Assembly: GCF_000472705.1 (NCBI RefSeq)
Contig: NZ_AXAE01000019.1
Coordinates: forward strand, 62,001 to 126,000
From: Mesorhizobium erdmanii USDA 3471
Lineage (GTDB): Bacteria; Pseudomonadota; Alphaproteobacteria; Rhizobiales; Rhizobiaceae
DNA: 64,000 bases
Reading direction: 5' to 3'
Made by a program: the position numbers and the translations under genes. The notes below the pieces were generated by a model. It saw only the letters and a program-made list of their open reading frames with translations. It was not told the DNA's origin and did no database searches. Of the stretch, positions 1-7,369 are shown one piece after another (position 1 is the stretch's first letter; every line of letters begins with the position of its first letter).

Positions 1-313
1 ACTTTTCCACCCGCTTGACGTTGAGGTCGATCGGCTTCTCGCAGAAGATCGCCTTGCCGGCCTTGGCGAAACGCTCGATCAGGTCGGCATGGGTATCGGT
101 CGGCGTGCAGATGACGACGGCGTCGATGTCCTTGGATTTTTCGATGGCGTCGATGCTGCGCACCTCGGCGCCATAGGCCGTCGCCAGCTCTTTGGCCGCC
201 TTCTCGAAAGCATCGGCAACGGCCACCAGTTTGGCCTGCGGGTTGGAGCCGACGGCGCGGGCGTGGACCTTGCCGATGCGGCCGGCACCGAGGAGGGCGA
301 AGCGAACAGTCAT
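1..313 (-). CDS. iolG: myo-inositol 2-dehydrogenase-type oxidoreductase (partial)
   Basis: The N-terminal 104 residues of a Gfo/Idh/MocA-family NAD-dependent dehydrogenase are visible; the rest lies beyond the window edge. The Rossmann glycine motif GAGRIG is at residues 9-14 and the family's EKP motif, whose lysine is catalytic, is at 92-94. The opening MTVRFALLGAGRIGKVH closely resembles rhizobial inositol 2-dehydrogenases, which oxidise myo-inositol to scyllo-inosose in the cytoplasm. It lies 112 bp downstream of an inositol/rhizopine-type ABC importer on the same strand, which supports a role in cyclitol catabolism. MocA, the rhizopine dehydrogenase, belongs to the same family, so the exact substrate is not settled. 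Confidence 0.8.
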   Translation of the reverse strand, partial: MTVRFALLGAGRIGKVHARAVGSNPQAKLVAVADAFEKAAKELATAYGAEVRSIDAIEKSKDIDAVVICTPTDTHADLIERFAKAGKAIFCEKPIDLNVKRVEK

Positions 314-354
314 GGATATTTCCTCTGGGGGATGGGTTCGAGAGAGTTGTGTCT

Positions 355-379
355 CCACCTTTCTGTCAGGGAAAGGTGG
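355..379. repeat. perfect 9-bp inverted repeat between importer ATPase and dehydrogenase
   Basis: CCACCTTTC and GAAAGGTGG flank a 7-nt loop between the ATPase gene and the dehydrogenase gene. There is no T-run on the minus strand. It is more likely an mRNA processing or stabilising hairpin than a strong terminator. Confidence 0.4.
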
Positions 380-425
380 CAAGGGTGTTTTCCTGGCGCG
401 GCGGATCGTCCCGGAAACCGGCTGC

Positions 426-1193
426 CTATGCCGCCAGTTCCGCCTCTCCGGTCTTGGCGCCGGTGATGTAGGAGACGATGTCTTGCCCGTCGGTGTTTTC
501 CTTGCGCAGGTTGGCGACGATGCGGCCGCGCCGGAAGACGACGATGCGGTCGCAGAGGTCGAACACCTGGCGCATATTGTGGCTGATCAGGATGAGCGGC
601 TCGCCATTGTCCTTCAGCGTGCGGATGATGTTTTCGACCTGCGCCGTCTCCTGCACGCCAAGCGCGGCTGTCGGTTCGTCCATGATGATCAGCTTGGAGG
701 CGAAGGTGGCGGTCCTAGCGATCGCCACGCACTGCCGCTGGCCGCCCGACATGTGGCGGATGGTGTTGGATAAATTGGGGATTTTCACCGCGGTGCGCAC
801 CAGGGCGGCCTCGGTCGCCTTGCGCATGTATTTGCGGTCGAGGATCGAGAACGGCCCGAGATTGAACAACACCTTCTCGCGGCCAAGGAACAGGTTCGAC
901 GGCACGTCGAGATCGTCGGCCAGCGCCAGGTTCTGGAACACCGTCTCGATGCCCGCCTCGCGCGCCTCGATCGGACCGGTGAAATTCACTTCCTTGCCGT
1001 CGAACCAGACCTGGCCGTTGGTGCGCTGCTCGACGGCGGTGATCTGGCGCACGAAGGTCGATTTGCCGGCGCCGTTGTCGCCCATGATGGCGACATGCTC
1101 GCCCTTGCGCAGCTCGAAATTGGCGCCTTCCAGCGCATGCACGCCGCCATAGCGCTTGGTCAGGTTTTCGGTCTTCAGGACGATGTCTGTCAT
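426..1193 (-). CDS. sugar/cyclitol ABC importer, ATP-binding protein
   Basis: This 255-residue single-domain ATPase of the CUT2 class powers uptake together with the permease just upstream. Walker A GDNGAGKST is at 38-46, the signature MSGGQRQ at 148-154, Walker B IIMDEP around 169-174 and the switch histidine in ISHN near 205. Most CUT2 ATPases have two fused domains of about 500 residues; the short form is the FrcA type. The ATG at 1193 is 2 bp from the permease stop, so the genes are surely co-transcribed. An open frame continues upstream to 2216, but that stretch lies out of frame over the permease gene and is not coding. Confidence 0.9.
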   Translation of the reverse strand: MTDIVLKTENLTKRYGGVHALEGANFELRKGEHVAIMGDNGAGKSTFVRQITAVEQRTNGQVWFDGKEVNFTGPIEAREAGIETVFQNLALADDLDVPSNLFLGREKVLFNLGPFSILDRKYMRKATEAALVRTAVKIPNLSNTIRHMSGGQRQCVAIARTATFASKLIIMDEPTAALGVQETAQVENIIRTLKDNGEPLILISHNMRQVFDLCDRIVVFRRGRIVANLRKENTDGQDIVSYITGAKTGEAELAA

Positions 1194-1195
1194 GG

Positions 1196-2272
1196 TCAAG
1201 CCCTCAATGCCCGCATACGCTGGCGCCACTGGTCGAGAACCACCGCGCCGACAATGATCACGCCCTTGACCATCTCCTGATAGTAGGCGTCGAGGCGCAG
1301 GAAGGTGAAACCGGAGATGATGACGCCGAAGATCAGCGAGCCGATCACCGTGCCGACGATCGAGCCGCGCCCGCCCGACAGCGAGACGCCGCCGATGACC
1401 GCCATGGCTATGGCGTCGAGTTCGTACATCACGCCCATGCCGGCCTGGGCGGTGAGGTTCTTGGAGGAGAGCACCACGGCGGCGAGCGCGGCGAGAATGC
1501 CGGCGATGACATAGACCAGGATCTTGTGGTTGGCGATCTTGATGCCCGACATGCGCGCGGCATCCTCGTTGGAGCCGATCGCGTAACAGTGCTTGCCATA
1601 CCTGGTGTAGGTCATGATCAGCTGGAACAGCACGGCCAGCGACAGGAAGATGATGACGGGCATCAGGCCCTTGCCGATCGCGGCGAAGCTGTCGGTGGGA
1701 AACGAGATCGGCTGGCCCTTGGACCACCATTTGGCGATGCCGCGCGCGGTCACCATCATGCCCAGCGTGGCAATGAAGGGCGGAATGCGCGTGTAGGCAA
1801 TCAACGCGCCGTTGACCAGGCCAGCAAGCAGGCCGCAGCCGACCGCGACAAGCAGCGGCACGATGACGGGCAGGTCGGTCCAGCCTTGCGCCAAAAACAT
1901 CGCCTTGGGATTGGGATTGCCGTTGACGGTCGCCACCTGGGCGAAACTCATGGCTATCATCGCGGTCGCGCCGACGATCGAACCCGAGGACAGATCGATG
2001 CCGCCGGTGATGATGACTTGCGTGACGCCGATGGCGATGATGCCGACGATCGACACCTGCAGGATGATGATCTGCAGGCGCGCCTCGTTGAAGAGGCCTG
2101 AGACGTCGCTGCGGGTGTTGAACAGGAAGCTGTCGCCGAGAAAGATGCGGCCGATCAGTTCGAAGATGACGACGAGGATGACGAGCGCCAGGAAGACGTT
2201 GAATTCGGCCGGCCATGTGCGCTTCTTCGCGTCGTAGCTCACTCCGCCGACGCCATGGGATGTCTGTGACAA
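1196..2272 (-). CDS. sugar/cyclitol ABC importer, permease
   Basis: This 358-residue inner-membrane protein has about nine or ten hydrophobic segments and belongs to the BPD_transp_2 family (RbsC/FrcC type). The stretch ending GGIDLSSGSIVG (around residues 90-102) and the loop around YELDAIAMAVIGG are typical of the family and contact the ATPase. It would form the channel as a homodimer. It sits between the binding-protein gene and the ATPase gene in the usual CUT2 order B-C-A. A 110-bp GC-rich gap with inverted repeats separates it from the binding-protein gene, where expression is often stepped down. Confidence 0.9.
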   Translation of the reverse strand: MSQTSHGVGGVSYDAKKRTWPAEFNVFLALVILVVIFELIGRIFLGDSFLFNTRSDVSGLFNEARLQIIILQVSIVGIIAIGVTQVIITGGIDLSSGSIVGATAMIAMSFAQVATVNGNPNPKAMFLAQGWTDLPVIVPLLVAVGCGLLAGLVNGALIAYTRIPPFIATLGMMVTARGIAKWWSKGQPISFPTDSFAAIGKGLMPVIIFLSLAVLFQLIMTYTRYGKHCYAIGSNEDAARMSGIKIANHKILVYVIAGILAALAAVVLSSKNLTAQAGMGVMYELDAIAMAVIGGVSLSGGRGSIVGTVIGSLIFGVIISGFTFLRLDAYYQEMVKGVIIVGAVVLDQWRQRMRALRA

Positions 2273-2382
2273 TCTTCTATCCTCCGTCAGACGCGCTCGT
2301 CCGTCGGCCCCTTGCGGGTGCCGGTGAGCGAGCGGCGCCGTCTGCTGCCAGAGGGCGCCGCCCGTAAGGGCAGGCCCGCCGC

Positions 2383-3324
2383 TCAGTTCTTCTTCAGGAA
2401 CTTGTCGATGTTGGCCGGGGTAACCAGCTGGAACGGAACGTAGACCTTGCGTTCGACCTTCTCGCCCTTGGACAGCTTCAGCGCGGCATCGAGCGCGCCC
2501 GCGCCCTGACCCGCCGCATCCTGGAACACCGTCACCTTCAGGTCGCCCGCCTGCATCGCGACAAGCGCGTCCTGCGTGGCGTCGACACCGCCGACTACAA
2601 CGGTCTTCATGTCGATGTTGGCGGCCTTCATCGCCTGGATGGCGCCGATCGCGCTTTCGTCATTGTTGGCGATGACGCCATCGAACTTCTTGCCGGTCGA
2701 CAGCCAGTTGGTCATCAGGTTCTGGGCCTGGTCGCGATCCCAGTTCGAGGTCTGCTTGTCGATGATCTTGATGAAGCTGCAGTCCGGCGTGGCGATCACG
2801 TCCTCGATGTCCTTCGTGCGCTGAACGGCCGCCTGGTTGGAAAGCTCGCCCATGATCACGTAGACATTGGCTTCCTTCTTGCCGGCTTCCTTGAACAGGC
2901 GGCAGACTTCCTTGGTTTCGAGCGTGCCGGAATCGGCCTCGTTCGAGGCGACGAAGGCCTGGTTGTCGGGCAGCGTGTCGACATTGACCGGCTGGCGGTT
3001 GACATAGACCAGCGGGATCTTGGCCGCGGCGGCGGCGTCCGACATCGCCTGCGTGGCCGAGGTGTCGACCGGATTGACGATGATGGCGTCGACGCCCGAA
3101 GCGGCGAAGTTCTTGATCTGATCGAGCTGTTTGGCGACGTCGTTCTGCGCGTCCTCGACCTGCAGCTCGACGCCGCTCATGCCCTTGGCCTGCGCGATCA
3201 TGCCGTTGCGCAGCACGGTCAGGAAGTTGTCGTCGAACTTGGCCATCGAGACGCCGATCTTGGCGGCAAAAGCCGATGAACTCATTAGCGCCGCGAAGGC
3301 GACGCCCAAAAGCAGTTTCTTCAT
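2383..3324 (-). CDS. periplasmic sugar/rhizopine-type binding protein of ABC importer
   Basis: This 313-residue protein opens with a signal peptide (MKKLLLGVAFAALMSSSAFA, cleavage near residue 20). Two alternating alpha/beta lobes of the periplasmic binding protein type 1 fold follow. The ligand-lobe motifs NPVDTSATQAM, NNDESAIGAIQAM and GGVDATQDAL are typical of inositol-, rhizopine- and ribose-type binding proteins. The ATG at 3324 is preceded by GGAGGAG at good spacing; an open frame runs further upstream but lacks a signal peptide. It is first in the operon, behind a clear promoter. Inositol or rhizopine (MocB-like) is my best guess for the ligand because of the linked dehydrogenase. Confidence 0.88.
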   Translation of the reverse strand: MKKLLLGVAFAALMSSSAFAAKIGVSMAKFDDNFLTVLRNGMIAQAKGMSGVELQVEDAQNDVAKQLDQIKNFAASGVDAIIVNPVDTSATQAMSDAAAAAKIPLVYVNRQPVNVDTLPDNQAFVASNEADSGTLETKEVCRLFKEAGKKEANVYVIMGELSNQAAVQRTKDIEDVIATPDCSFIKIIDKQTSNWDRDQAQNLMTNWLSTGKKFDGVIANNDESAIGAIQAMKAANIDMKTVVVGGVDATQDALVAMQAGDLKVTVFQDAAGQGAGALDAALKLSKGEKVERKVYVPFQLVTPANIDKFLKKN

Positions 3325-3441
3325 TGTATCTCTCCTCCACTTTTGGTGTCCGGTTGCACCGATCTCTCCGGAATCCCCGATCTCCCCGGGGAATCTCTCC
3401 CTGATGTCATTTCGTCCCGCTCGGCATGCCCTGCATGGGCT

Positions 3442-3476
3442 GTAACGCCAAACCGTCCGTTTGAAACAGACGTTAC
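3442..3476. promoter_or_regulatory. nested palindrome in the importer leader, candidate operator
   Basis: GTAACG (3442-3447) and CGTTAC (3471-3476) form an outer inverted repeat. They enclose GTCCGTTTGAAACAGAC (3455-3471), itself a near-perfect odd-length palindrome. It lies just downstream of the predicted transcription start of the importer operon, where a LacI- or RpiR-type repressor could block transcription. The regulator is unknown. Confidence 0.45.
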
Positions 3477-3511
3477 GGAACGAAAGAACCAAAATACACT
3501 ATTGGTGAAAT

Positions 3512-3540
3512 ATTTATTCCATTTTTTCGCCAAACGTCAA
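3512..3540 (-). promoter_or_regulatory. sigma-70-type promoter of the importer operon
   Basis: On the minus strand TTGACG (3540-3535) is followed after 17 nt by ATAAAT (3517-3512). This is the best housekeeping-type promoter match I found in the window. Transcription would start near 3505, giving an untranslated leader of about 180 nt. The same area contains GGAA-N6-TTTC, one base away from the GGAA-N6-TTCC site bound by rhizobial IolR. The gene-free stretch 3325-3675 holds this promoter, the palindrome at 3442-3476 and nothing else I can recognise. Confidence 0.55.
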
Positions 3541-3675
3541 GGGCGATTCCAAAACAGGACGCGCGATTTTGGCCAATGCTGACAAGGCGTAAACGGCACT
3601 GGTGAGCGAGCGCCGGCCACGCCGCGCTCCCTGGGGATGGTTGACAGCAATGTCCGATTGCCGCCGTGGTGACTT

Positions 3676-4467
3676 TCAGAAGTGCCAGATGTCTCTTTGC
3701 CGCAAGAGATCGAGCGGCGCTCGCCAGACCCTGTAGGCCGCTGCCTGTTTGATCTGCTGCTCGGCACAGAGGTGACCGTTGGCCTCGAAGAAGGCCTCGA
3801 TGCGCCTTCGAGCAAAGAGCTTTCTGCCCCTCGTGTTGTAGTTGCGGATCGGCAGCCGATGGCGGCGGATAGTCCTTCCACCTTCCGACAAGGCTATGCC
3901 AATGCAGAATTGCTCCGGCGTATGGGCCCTCACCAGACCGATCATTTGTTCCATGGTTTGATAGGCGTCTGTCAGTGCGGGAATGTTGGCGTTGTGGACG
4001 CCAAGGACGCCGCTGTTCCACATAGGCTCGCTCCCGGTCAGTCTACGGGTTCCTAGCAAACAGCCCTTTTCTTCAAGGGTTCGATAGGCGGGCTTTGGCT
4101 TGCCTTCGCATTTTCTCATGATTGAAAGCGACGGGGAGATATCACTGAAGCAAGTCGAGATATCGCCAGTGGGATACATGTCCGCATCCATGAAAAACAG
4201 GCGTTCACATCGCCTCAATATATCGATGATGCCGGCTGCTTTGATGCCGAACAGATACCGATTGCCAAAGGACATCTCGGTCATTCTCTCGGCTGTAAGC
4301 TCGATCACATCGATGGGATATCGCCGGAAAATTGCCGGCCTGTCGGTCAGCACGGTAATTTTTGCCCCCGGACAATAGTGCAGCAGGCGAAGGCCGCTGA
4401 ACAGCGCTCCGAAAGCATAGAGAGCGTCGTCTCCAAACGCGACATACCCAAATCTATCCCTGCCCAT
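3676..4467 (-). CDS. glycosyltransferase-like protein with DXD motif
   Basis: The 263-residue product has the outline of a small GT-A nucleotide-sugar transferase. There is an N-terminal alpha/beta region, a DAD motif (FFMDADMYP, D94 and D96) for metal and sugar nucleotide, and WNSGVLGVH (150-158), which resembles the FNSG acceptor motif of GT8-like enzymes. There is no signal peptide or membrane segment. The gene is less GC-rich than its neighbours, has no clear ribosome binding site, and follows an AT-rich tandem repeat beside a regulator relic, so acquisition by transfer is likely. Substrate and product are unknown. Confidence 0.65.
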   Translation of the reverse strand: MGRDRFGYVAFGDDALYAFGALFSGLRLLHYCPGAKITVLTDRPAIFRRYPIDVIELTAERMTEMSFGNRYLFGIKAAGIIDILRRCERLFFMDADMYPTGDISTCFSDISPSLSIMRKCEGKPKPAYRTLEEKGCLLGTRRLTGSEPMWNSGVLGVHNANIPALTDAYQTMEQMIGLVRAHTPEQFCIGIALSEGGRTIRRHRLPIRNYNTRGRKLFARRRIEAFFEANGHLCAEQQIKQAAAYRVWRAPLDLLRQRDIWHF

Positions 4468-4469
4468 CG

Positions 4470-4504
4470 GGCATATATATCAGATATCGCGTATATATCA
4501 GATG
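4470..4504. repeat. AT-rich tandem repeat upstream of the glycosyltransferase gene
   Basis: Two near-identical units containing ATATATCAGAT (around 4473-4485 and 4492-4502) lie directly upstream of the ATG at 4467 in an otherwise GC-rich region. They may form the promoter or a regulator site for that gene. Confidence 0.4.
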
Positions 4505-4529
4505 CCTATCGGCGGCCGGATTCTGCGTC

Positions 4530-4661
4530 GTCCGGCGCCTGCTCGCGGAAAAGGAGCGGAAGCCGATCTCGCGCGGTTCGTGGCCATGGAAGCGGTGGCT
4601 GCCGACGAACAGCGCGACCTGCCCGGCCGTTTCGCCGCTTTCGAGATCATCCAGGCCGCGG
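4530..4661 (-). pseudogene. relic of a LacI-family regulator gene
   Basis: Read on the minus strand, these 132 bases match 58614-58747, inside the intact LacI-family gene beside moc. I count four substitutions and two single-base deletions. The deletions (in GGGCAAGG and in CTTTTT) shift the frame, so nothing functional is encoded. The matching part covers about 45 residues of the effector-binding domain (AAWMISKAAKRPG to FRSF). Neither the DNA-binding domain nor the C-terminus remains. The upstream breakpoint at 4661-4663 abuts a short repeat that also follows the intact gene. Confidence 0.85.
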
Positions 4662-4662
4662 C

Positions 4663-4697
4663 CGGAGCAAGGAGCGAAGCGGCGCTGACCCGAGGAT
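4663..4697. repeat. short dispersed repeat at the relic breakpoint
   Basis: The 35-base stretch beginning CGGAGCAAGGAGCG and ending GAGGAT matches 59170-59204 at 30 of 35 positions by eye. That copy lies downstream of the intact LacI gene. Here the repeat starts within 2 bp of the end of the LacI relic. Confidence 0.6.
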
Positions 4698-4766
4698 CCC
4701 GAAGGGGCGGGTGCCTTCGCCAATCTCCCACGTCCGCAACAAGGCAGAGTGCGCCGTCTCTAACGC

Positions 4767-5525
4767 CTATTCGAACACGATCGCCTGCAGCGCGCCGCCA
4801 TTGCGTTTCAGCCAATCCTTGCAGCGGTCGGTGTCGGAGCAGAGTTTTTCGCACAATTTCCAGAATTTCGGGCCGTGGTTCATCTCCTTGAGATGCGCCA
4901 CCTCATGCGCGACGAGATAGTTTATGATTGGCTGAGGCGCCATCATGATGCGCCAGGAGAAGGACAGGTTGCCTTCCGAGGTGCAGGAGCCCCAGCGGCT
5001 GGAGGTGTCCTTGTAGCGGATCGCCTTGGCGCGCTTGCCGAGCGCCTCGGTGTGTTTGATCACCAGCTTCTCGATTTCCTTCTTGGCCTCGCGCTTCAGG
5101 AAATCGGCGATGCGGCGCGGCAGATGCACACGGTCGCCGTGCACGACCAGCAGCGGGCCGCGCTCGTCGCGCGATATGGTAACGGTGCCGCGCTTTGACG
5201 GTTCGTGGACAATGCGATGCGGGACGCCCCGGATCGGGATCCTGATGCCCGGCCGCACCTGCGGGCGCGTCGGCACCTTGGCCAGCCGCTGTTCAAGCCA
5301 GTCCTGGTGGCGCTCGAGGAACCGATCCACCTCGCCGCGGCGCAGGCCCGGCGGAACGGTGATGCGCAGGCCCTGGCCGCCGGAATCGATGCGCAGCGTC
5401 AGGCGCCGCGCCCTGGCACTCTCGACGATCTTGAGGGGCAGCGTGCGGCCGGCGACGCAATATTCTCGCTCCACGACGGGCGTGGGCTTGGGCTTCGTCA
5501 GATTGCGGAAGAACCCGATGGTCAT
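4767..5525 (-). CDS. YgjP-like (SprT/DUF45) zinc metallopeptidase
   Basis: A 252-residue cytoplasmic protein of the YgjP/DUF45 metallopeptidase family. The zinc site HEVAH is at 207-211 with a further histidine in MNHGP (217). The family motif SSRWGSC is at 176-181, just ahead of the catalytic helix. The N-terminal half is rich in basic residues and lacks a signal peptide. Members are widespread in Proteobacteria but their substrates are not well defined. It is transcribed alone, 99 bp downstream of the DUF2852 gene. Confidence 0.88.
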   Translation of the reverse strand: MTIGFFRNLTKPKPTPVVEREYCVAGRTLPLKIVESARARRLTLRIDSGGQGLRITVPPGLRRGEVDRFLERHQDWLEQRLAKVPTRPQVRPGIRIPIRGVPHRIVHEPSKRGTVTISRDERGPLLVVHGDRVHLPRRIADFLKREAKKEIEKLVIKHTEALGKRAKAIRYKDTSSRWGSCTSEGNLSFSWRIMMAPQPIINYLVAHEVAHLKEMNHGPKFWKLCEKLCSDTDRCKDWLKRNGGALQAIVFE

Positions 5526-5624
5526 GGGTGGACGATACGCGATTCGAGGAAAACGACTAGAACAAAAAAGAAACGGCGCCGCTCGCGCGACGCCGTCTTT
5601 TACGCAAGGCCCTGTCGCCGGGCC

Positions 5625-6107
5625 TCAGTCGTCAAGCAGGTTCGAGCCCTTGCCGCGCTTGGTCGGGGTCGTGCCGGTGCTCGGGTCGGTCTTCGCCGGC
5701 GCGGTCGACTTGTGGCGGTTCGCCATGAAGCGATCGAACTCGTCCTGATCCTTGGCGCGACGCAGTTCGCGGGCATAGTCGTCGAACTCGGTCAGCATGT
5801 CGTCGAGCTTGCGGCGTTCCTCGGCGAGGCGCTCAAGCTCCTTTTCGCGCCAGTCGTCGAAAGCGACGTTGCCGGTGCGGGCGGAGCCATTGCCCCAGCG
5901 CGCGGCCTTGTCGGAACCGCGGCGGCAGCCGGCGAAGATGCCGTCTGTGGCGCGGTTGACGTCGCGCTTGAAGCCGTCGAGCCGGTCGCCCCAGATGATG
6001 TAGGCGAGCATGGCGAAGCCTAGCGGCCAGAACACCATGAAGCCGATCACCATCAACGCGATGGTTGCCGGCGTCCAGGCCGGGCGGATCAATGCAGATG
6101 TGTTCAT
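5625..6107 (-). CDS. DUF2852 family membrane-anchored protein
   Basis: The 160-residue product has a long hydrophobic stretch at about 15-40 (TPATIALMVIGFMVFWPLGF), a short basic loop, then a charged probable coiled coil around 85-130 rich in E, R, L and D. The tail is low-complexity and ends in LLDD. This architecture matches DUF2852, found mainly in Rhizobiales; no function is established. The ATG at 6107 is preceded by a GGGAG-type site. There are no catalytic motifs. Confidence 0.8.
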   Translation of the reverse strand: MNTSALIRPAWTPATIALMVIGFMVFWPLGFAMLAYIIWGDRLDGFKRDVNRATDGIFAGCRRGSDKAARWGNGSARTGNVAFDDWREKELERLAEERRKLDDMLTEFDDYARELRRAKDQDEFDRFMANRHKSTAPAKTDPSTGTTPTKRGKGSNLLDD

Positions 6108-6224
6108 TTTCTCCCATTCCTTCGGTTGGAGACAGCCAGAACCGGCTGCGTGGAATCGAAATGGGAAGAGGAAAACGGCGATTCAAGACAATGTCCGCCA
6201 AAACCGGACAAGGGGCTGAAATGA

Positions 6225-7367
6225 TTATCGCTTTTTGAGCCTGTCGAGGAAAAGCACGACCAGCCCGGCGATCAGGCCCCAGAATGCGGCGCCGACGCCG
6301 AACAACGTCAGCCCGGAAGCGGTGACGACAAAGGTGACGGTGGCGGCCATGCGGTCGCCCTCGTCCTTCAGCGCGATCGCCAGCGCATTGGCGAGCGAGG
6401 CCATCAGCGCAAGACCCGCCACCAGCACGATCAGGCTCTGCGGCAGGACGGCGAAGATCGCCACCAGCGACGCGCCGAAAATCGCGAAGACGAGATAGGC
6501 GAGTGCATAGAACGGCCCGGTCTTCCAGCGCTCGGCGGGGTCGGAATGGACGTCCGGCCCGGTGCAGATCGCCGCCGAAATCGCCGCCAGATTGGTGGTC
6601 GAACCGCCAAACGGCGCCGACAGCAGTGAAAAGAGGCCGGTGACGCCGATCAACGGGCCGGGCTCCGGGTGGTAGCCTGCGGCGCGCAGCACGGCGAGGC
6701 CCGACAGGTTCTGCGAGGCCATGGTGACGAGATAGAGCGGCAGCGCCAGGCCAATCATCGCCTTGGCGGTGAAGTCGGGCGCAATCAGCGTCAGCGTCGA
6801 CAGTTCCGGCGTCGGCAGGCCGCCGACGCGGCCGGTGAGAAACGCGGCAAGACCGCCGCCGATCAGCACCGCCAGCACCGACAGCGCCGGATTGAACAGC
6901 CTGATGACGAAGAAGGCCGCGATCAGCGGCAGGATCAGCCAGGGGTCGACAGGAACCGTCTTGACCGCATTGAGGGCGAAGGTGACGACGATGCCGGCCA
7001 GCATGCCGGAAGCGACCGAGGGCGGTATCCTGGAGATCAGTTGCGTCAAAGGCCGAAACAGGCCGGTGGCGATCAACAGGATGGCTGTGACGATGAAGGC
7101 GGCGACGGCCTCATTGATCGAAAAGCCGCTCGACGCCGCCATCAGCGCCAGACCCGGCGTCGACCATGCCGTGATGACAGGCATCCTCGTGCGCCAGGAC
7201 AGCCACAGGCTTTCGATCGCCATGGCCAGGCAAATGGTCGTCACCCAGCTCGCCGTCTGAATTTGCGTCGCGCCGACCGCGTGGGCGGCGGCAATGACGA
7301 TGGCAAGCGTGCCGCCGAAGCCGACGATAGCCGCGACAAAGGCGGAGATCGGTATGGAGAGGCGCAT
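6225..7367 (-). CDS. benzoate/H+ symporter family (BenE-like) transporter
   Basis: A 380-residue polytopic inner-membrane protein with 11-12 hydrophobic segments, matching the BenE family in length and layout. Recognisable stretches are TAWSTPGLALMA (about 67-78), SRIPPSVASGMLAGIV (about 114-129) and FGGSTTNLAAISAAICTG in the second half, which correspond to conserved BenE loops. The family contains benzoate:proton symporters, but no aromatic catabolic genes lie nearby, so the substrate is open. The start is ATG 7367 or GTG 7373; the latter would overlap the upstream stop as GTGA. It is coupled to the alpha/beta hydrolase gene. Confidence 0.82.
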   Translation of the reverse strand: MRLSIPISAFVAAIVGFGGTLAIVIAAAHAVGATQIQTASWVTTICLAMAIESLWLSWRTRMPVITAWSTPGLALMAASSGFSINEAVAAFIVTAILLIATGLFRPLTQLISRIPPSVASGMLAGIVVTFALNAVKTVPVDPWLILPLIAAFFVIRLFNPALSVLAVLIGGGLAAFLTGRVGGLPTPELSTLTLIAPDFTAKAMIGLALPLYLVTMASQNLSGLAVLRAAGYHPEPGPLIGVTGLFSLLSAPFGGSTTNLAAISAAICTGPDVHSDPAERWKTGPFYALAYLVFAIFGASLVAIFAVLPQSLIVLVAGLALMASLANALAIALKDEGDRMAATVTFVVTASGLTLFGVGAAFWGLIAGLVVLFLDRLKKR

Positions 7368-7369
7368 CG

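Noticed and set aside
1194..2216. Long minus-strand frame that extends the importer ATPase upstream by 341 codons
   Set aside because: The added part is rich in R, H, P and G, lies out of frame over the permease gene, and the ATPase has its own start at 1193.
4498..4854. Minus-strand frame of 118 codons across the LacI relic
   Set aside because: It crosses two frameshifts relative to the intact gene, so its translation is not the regulator's sequence.
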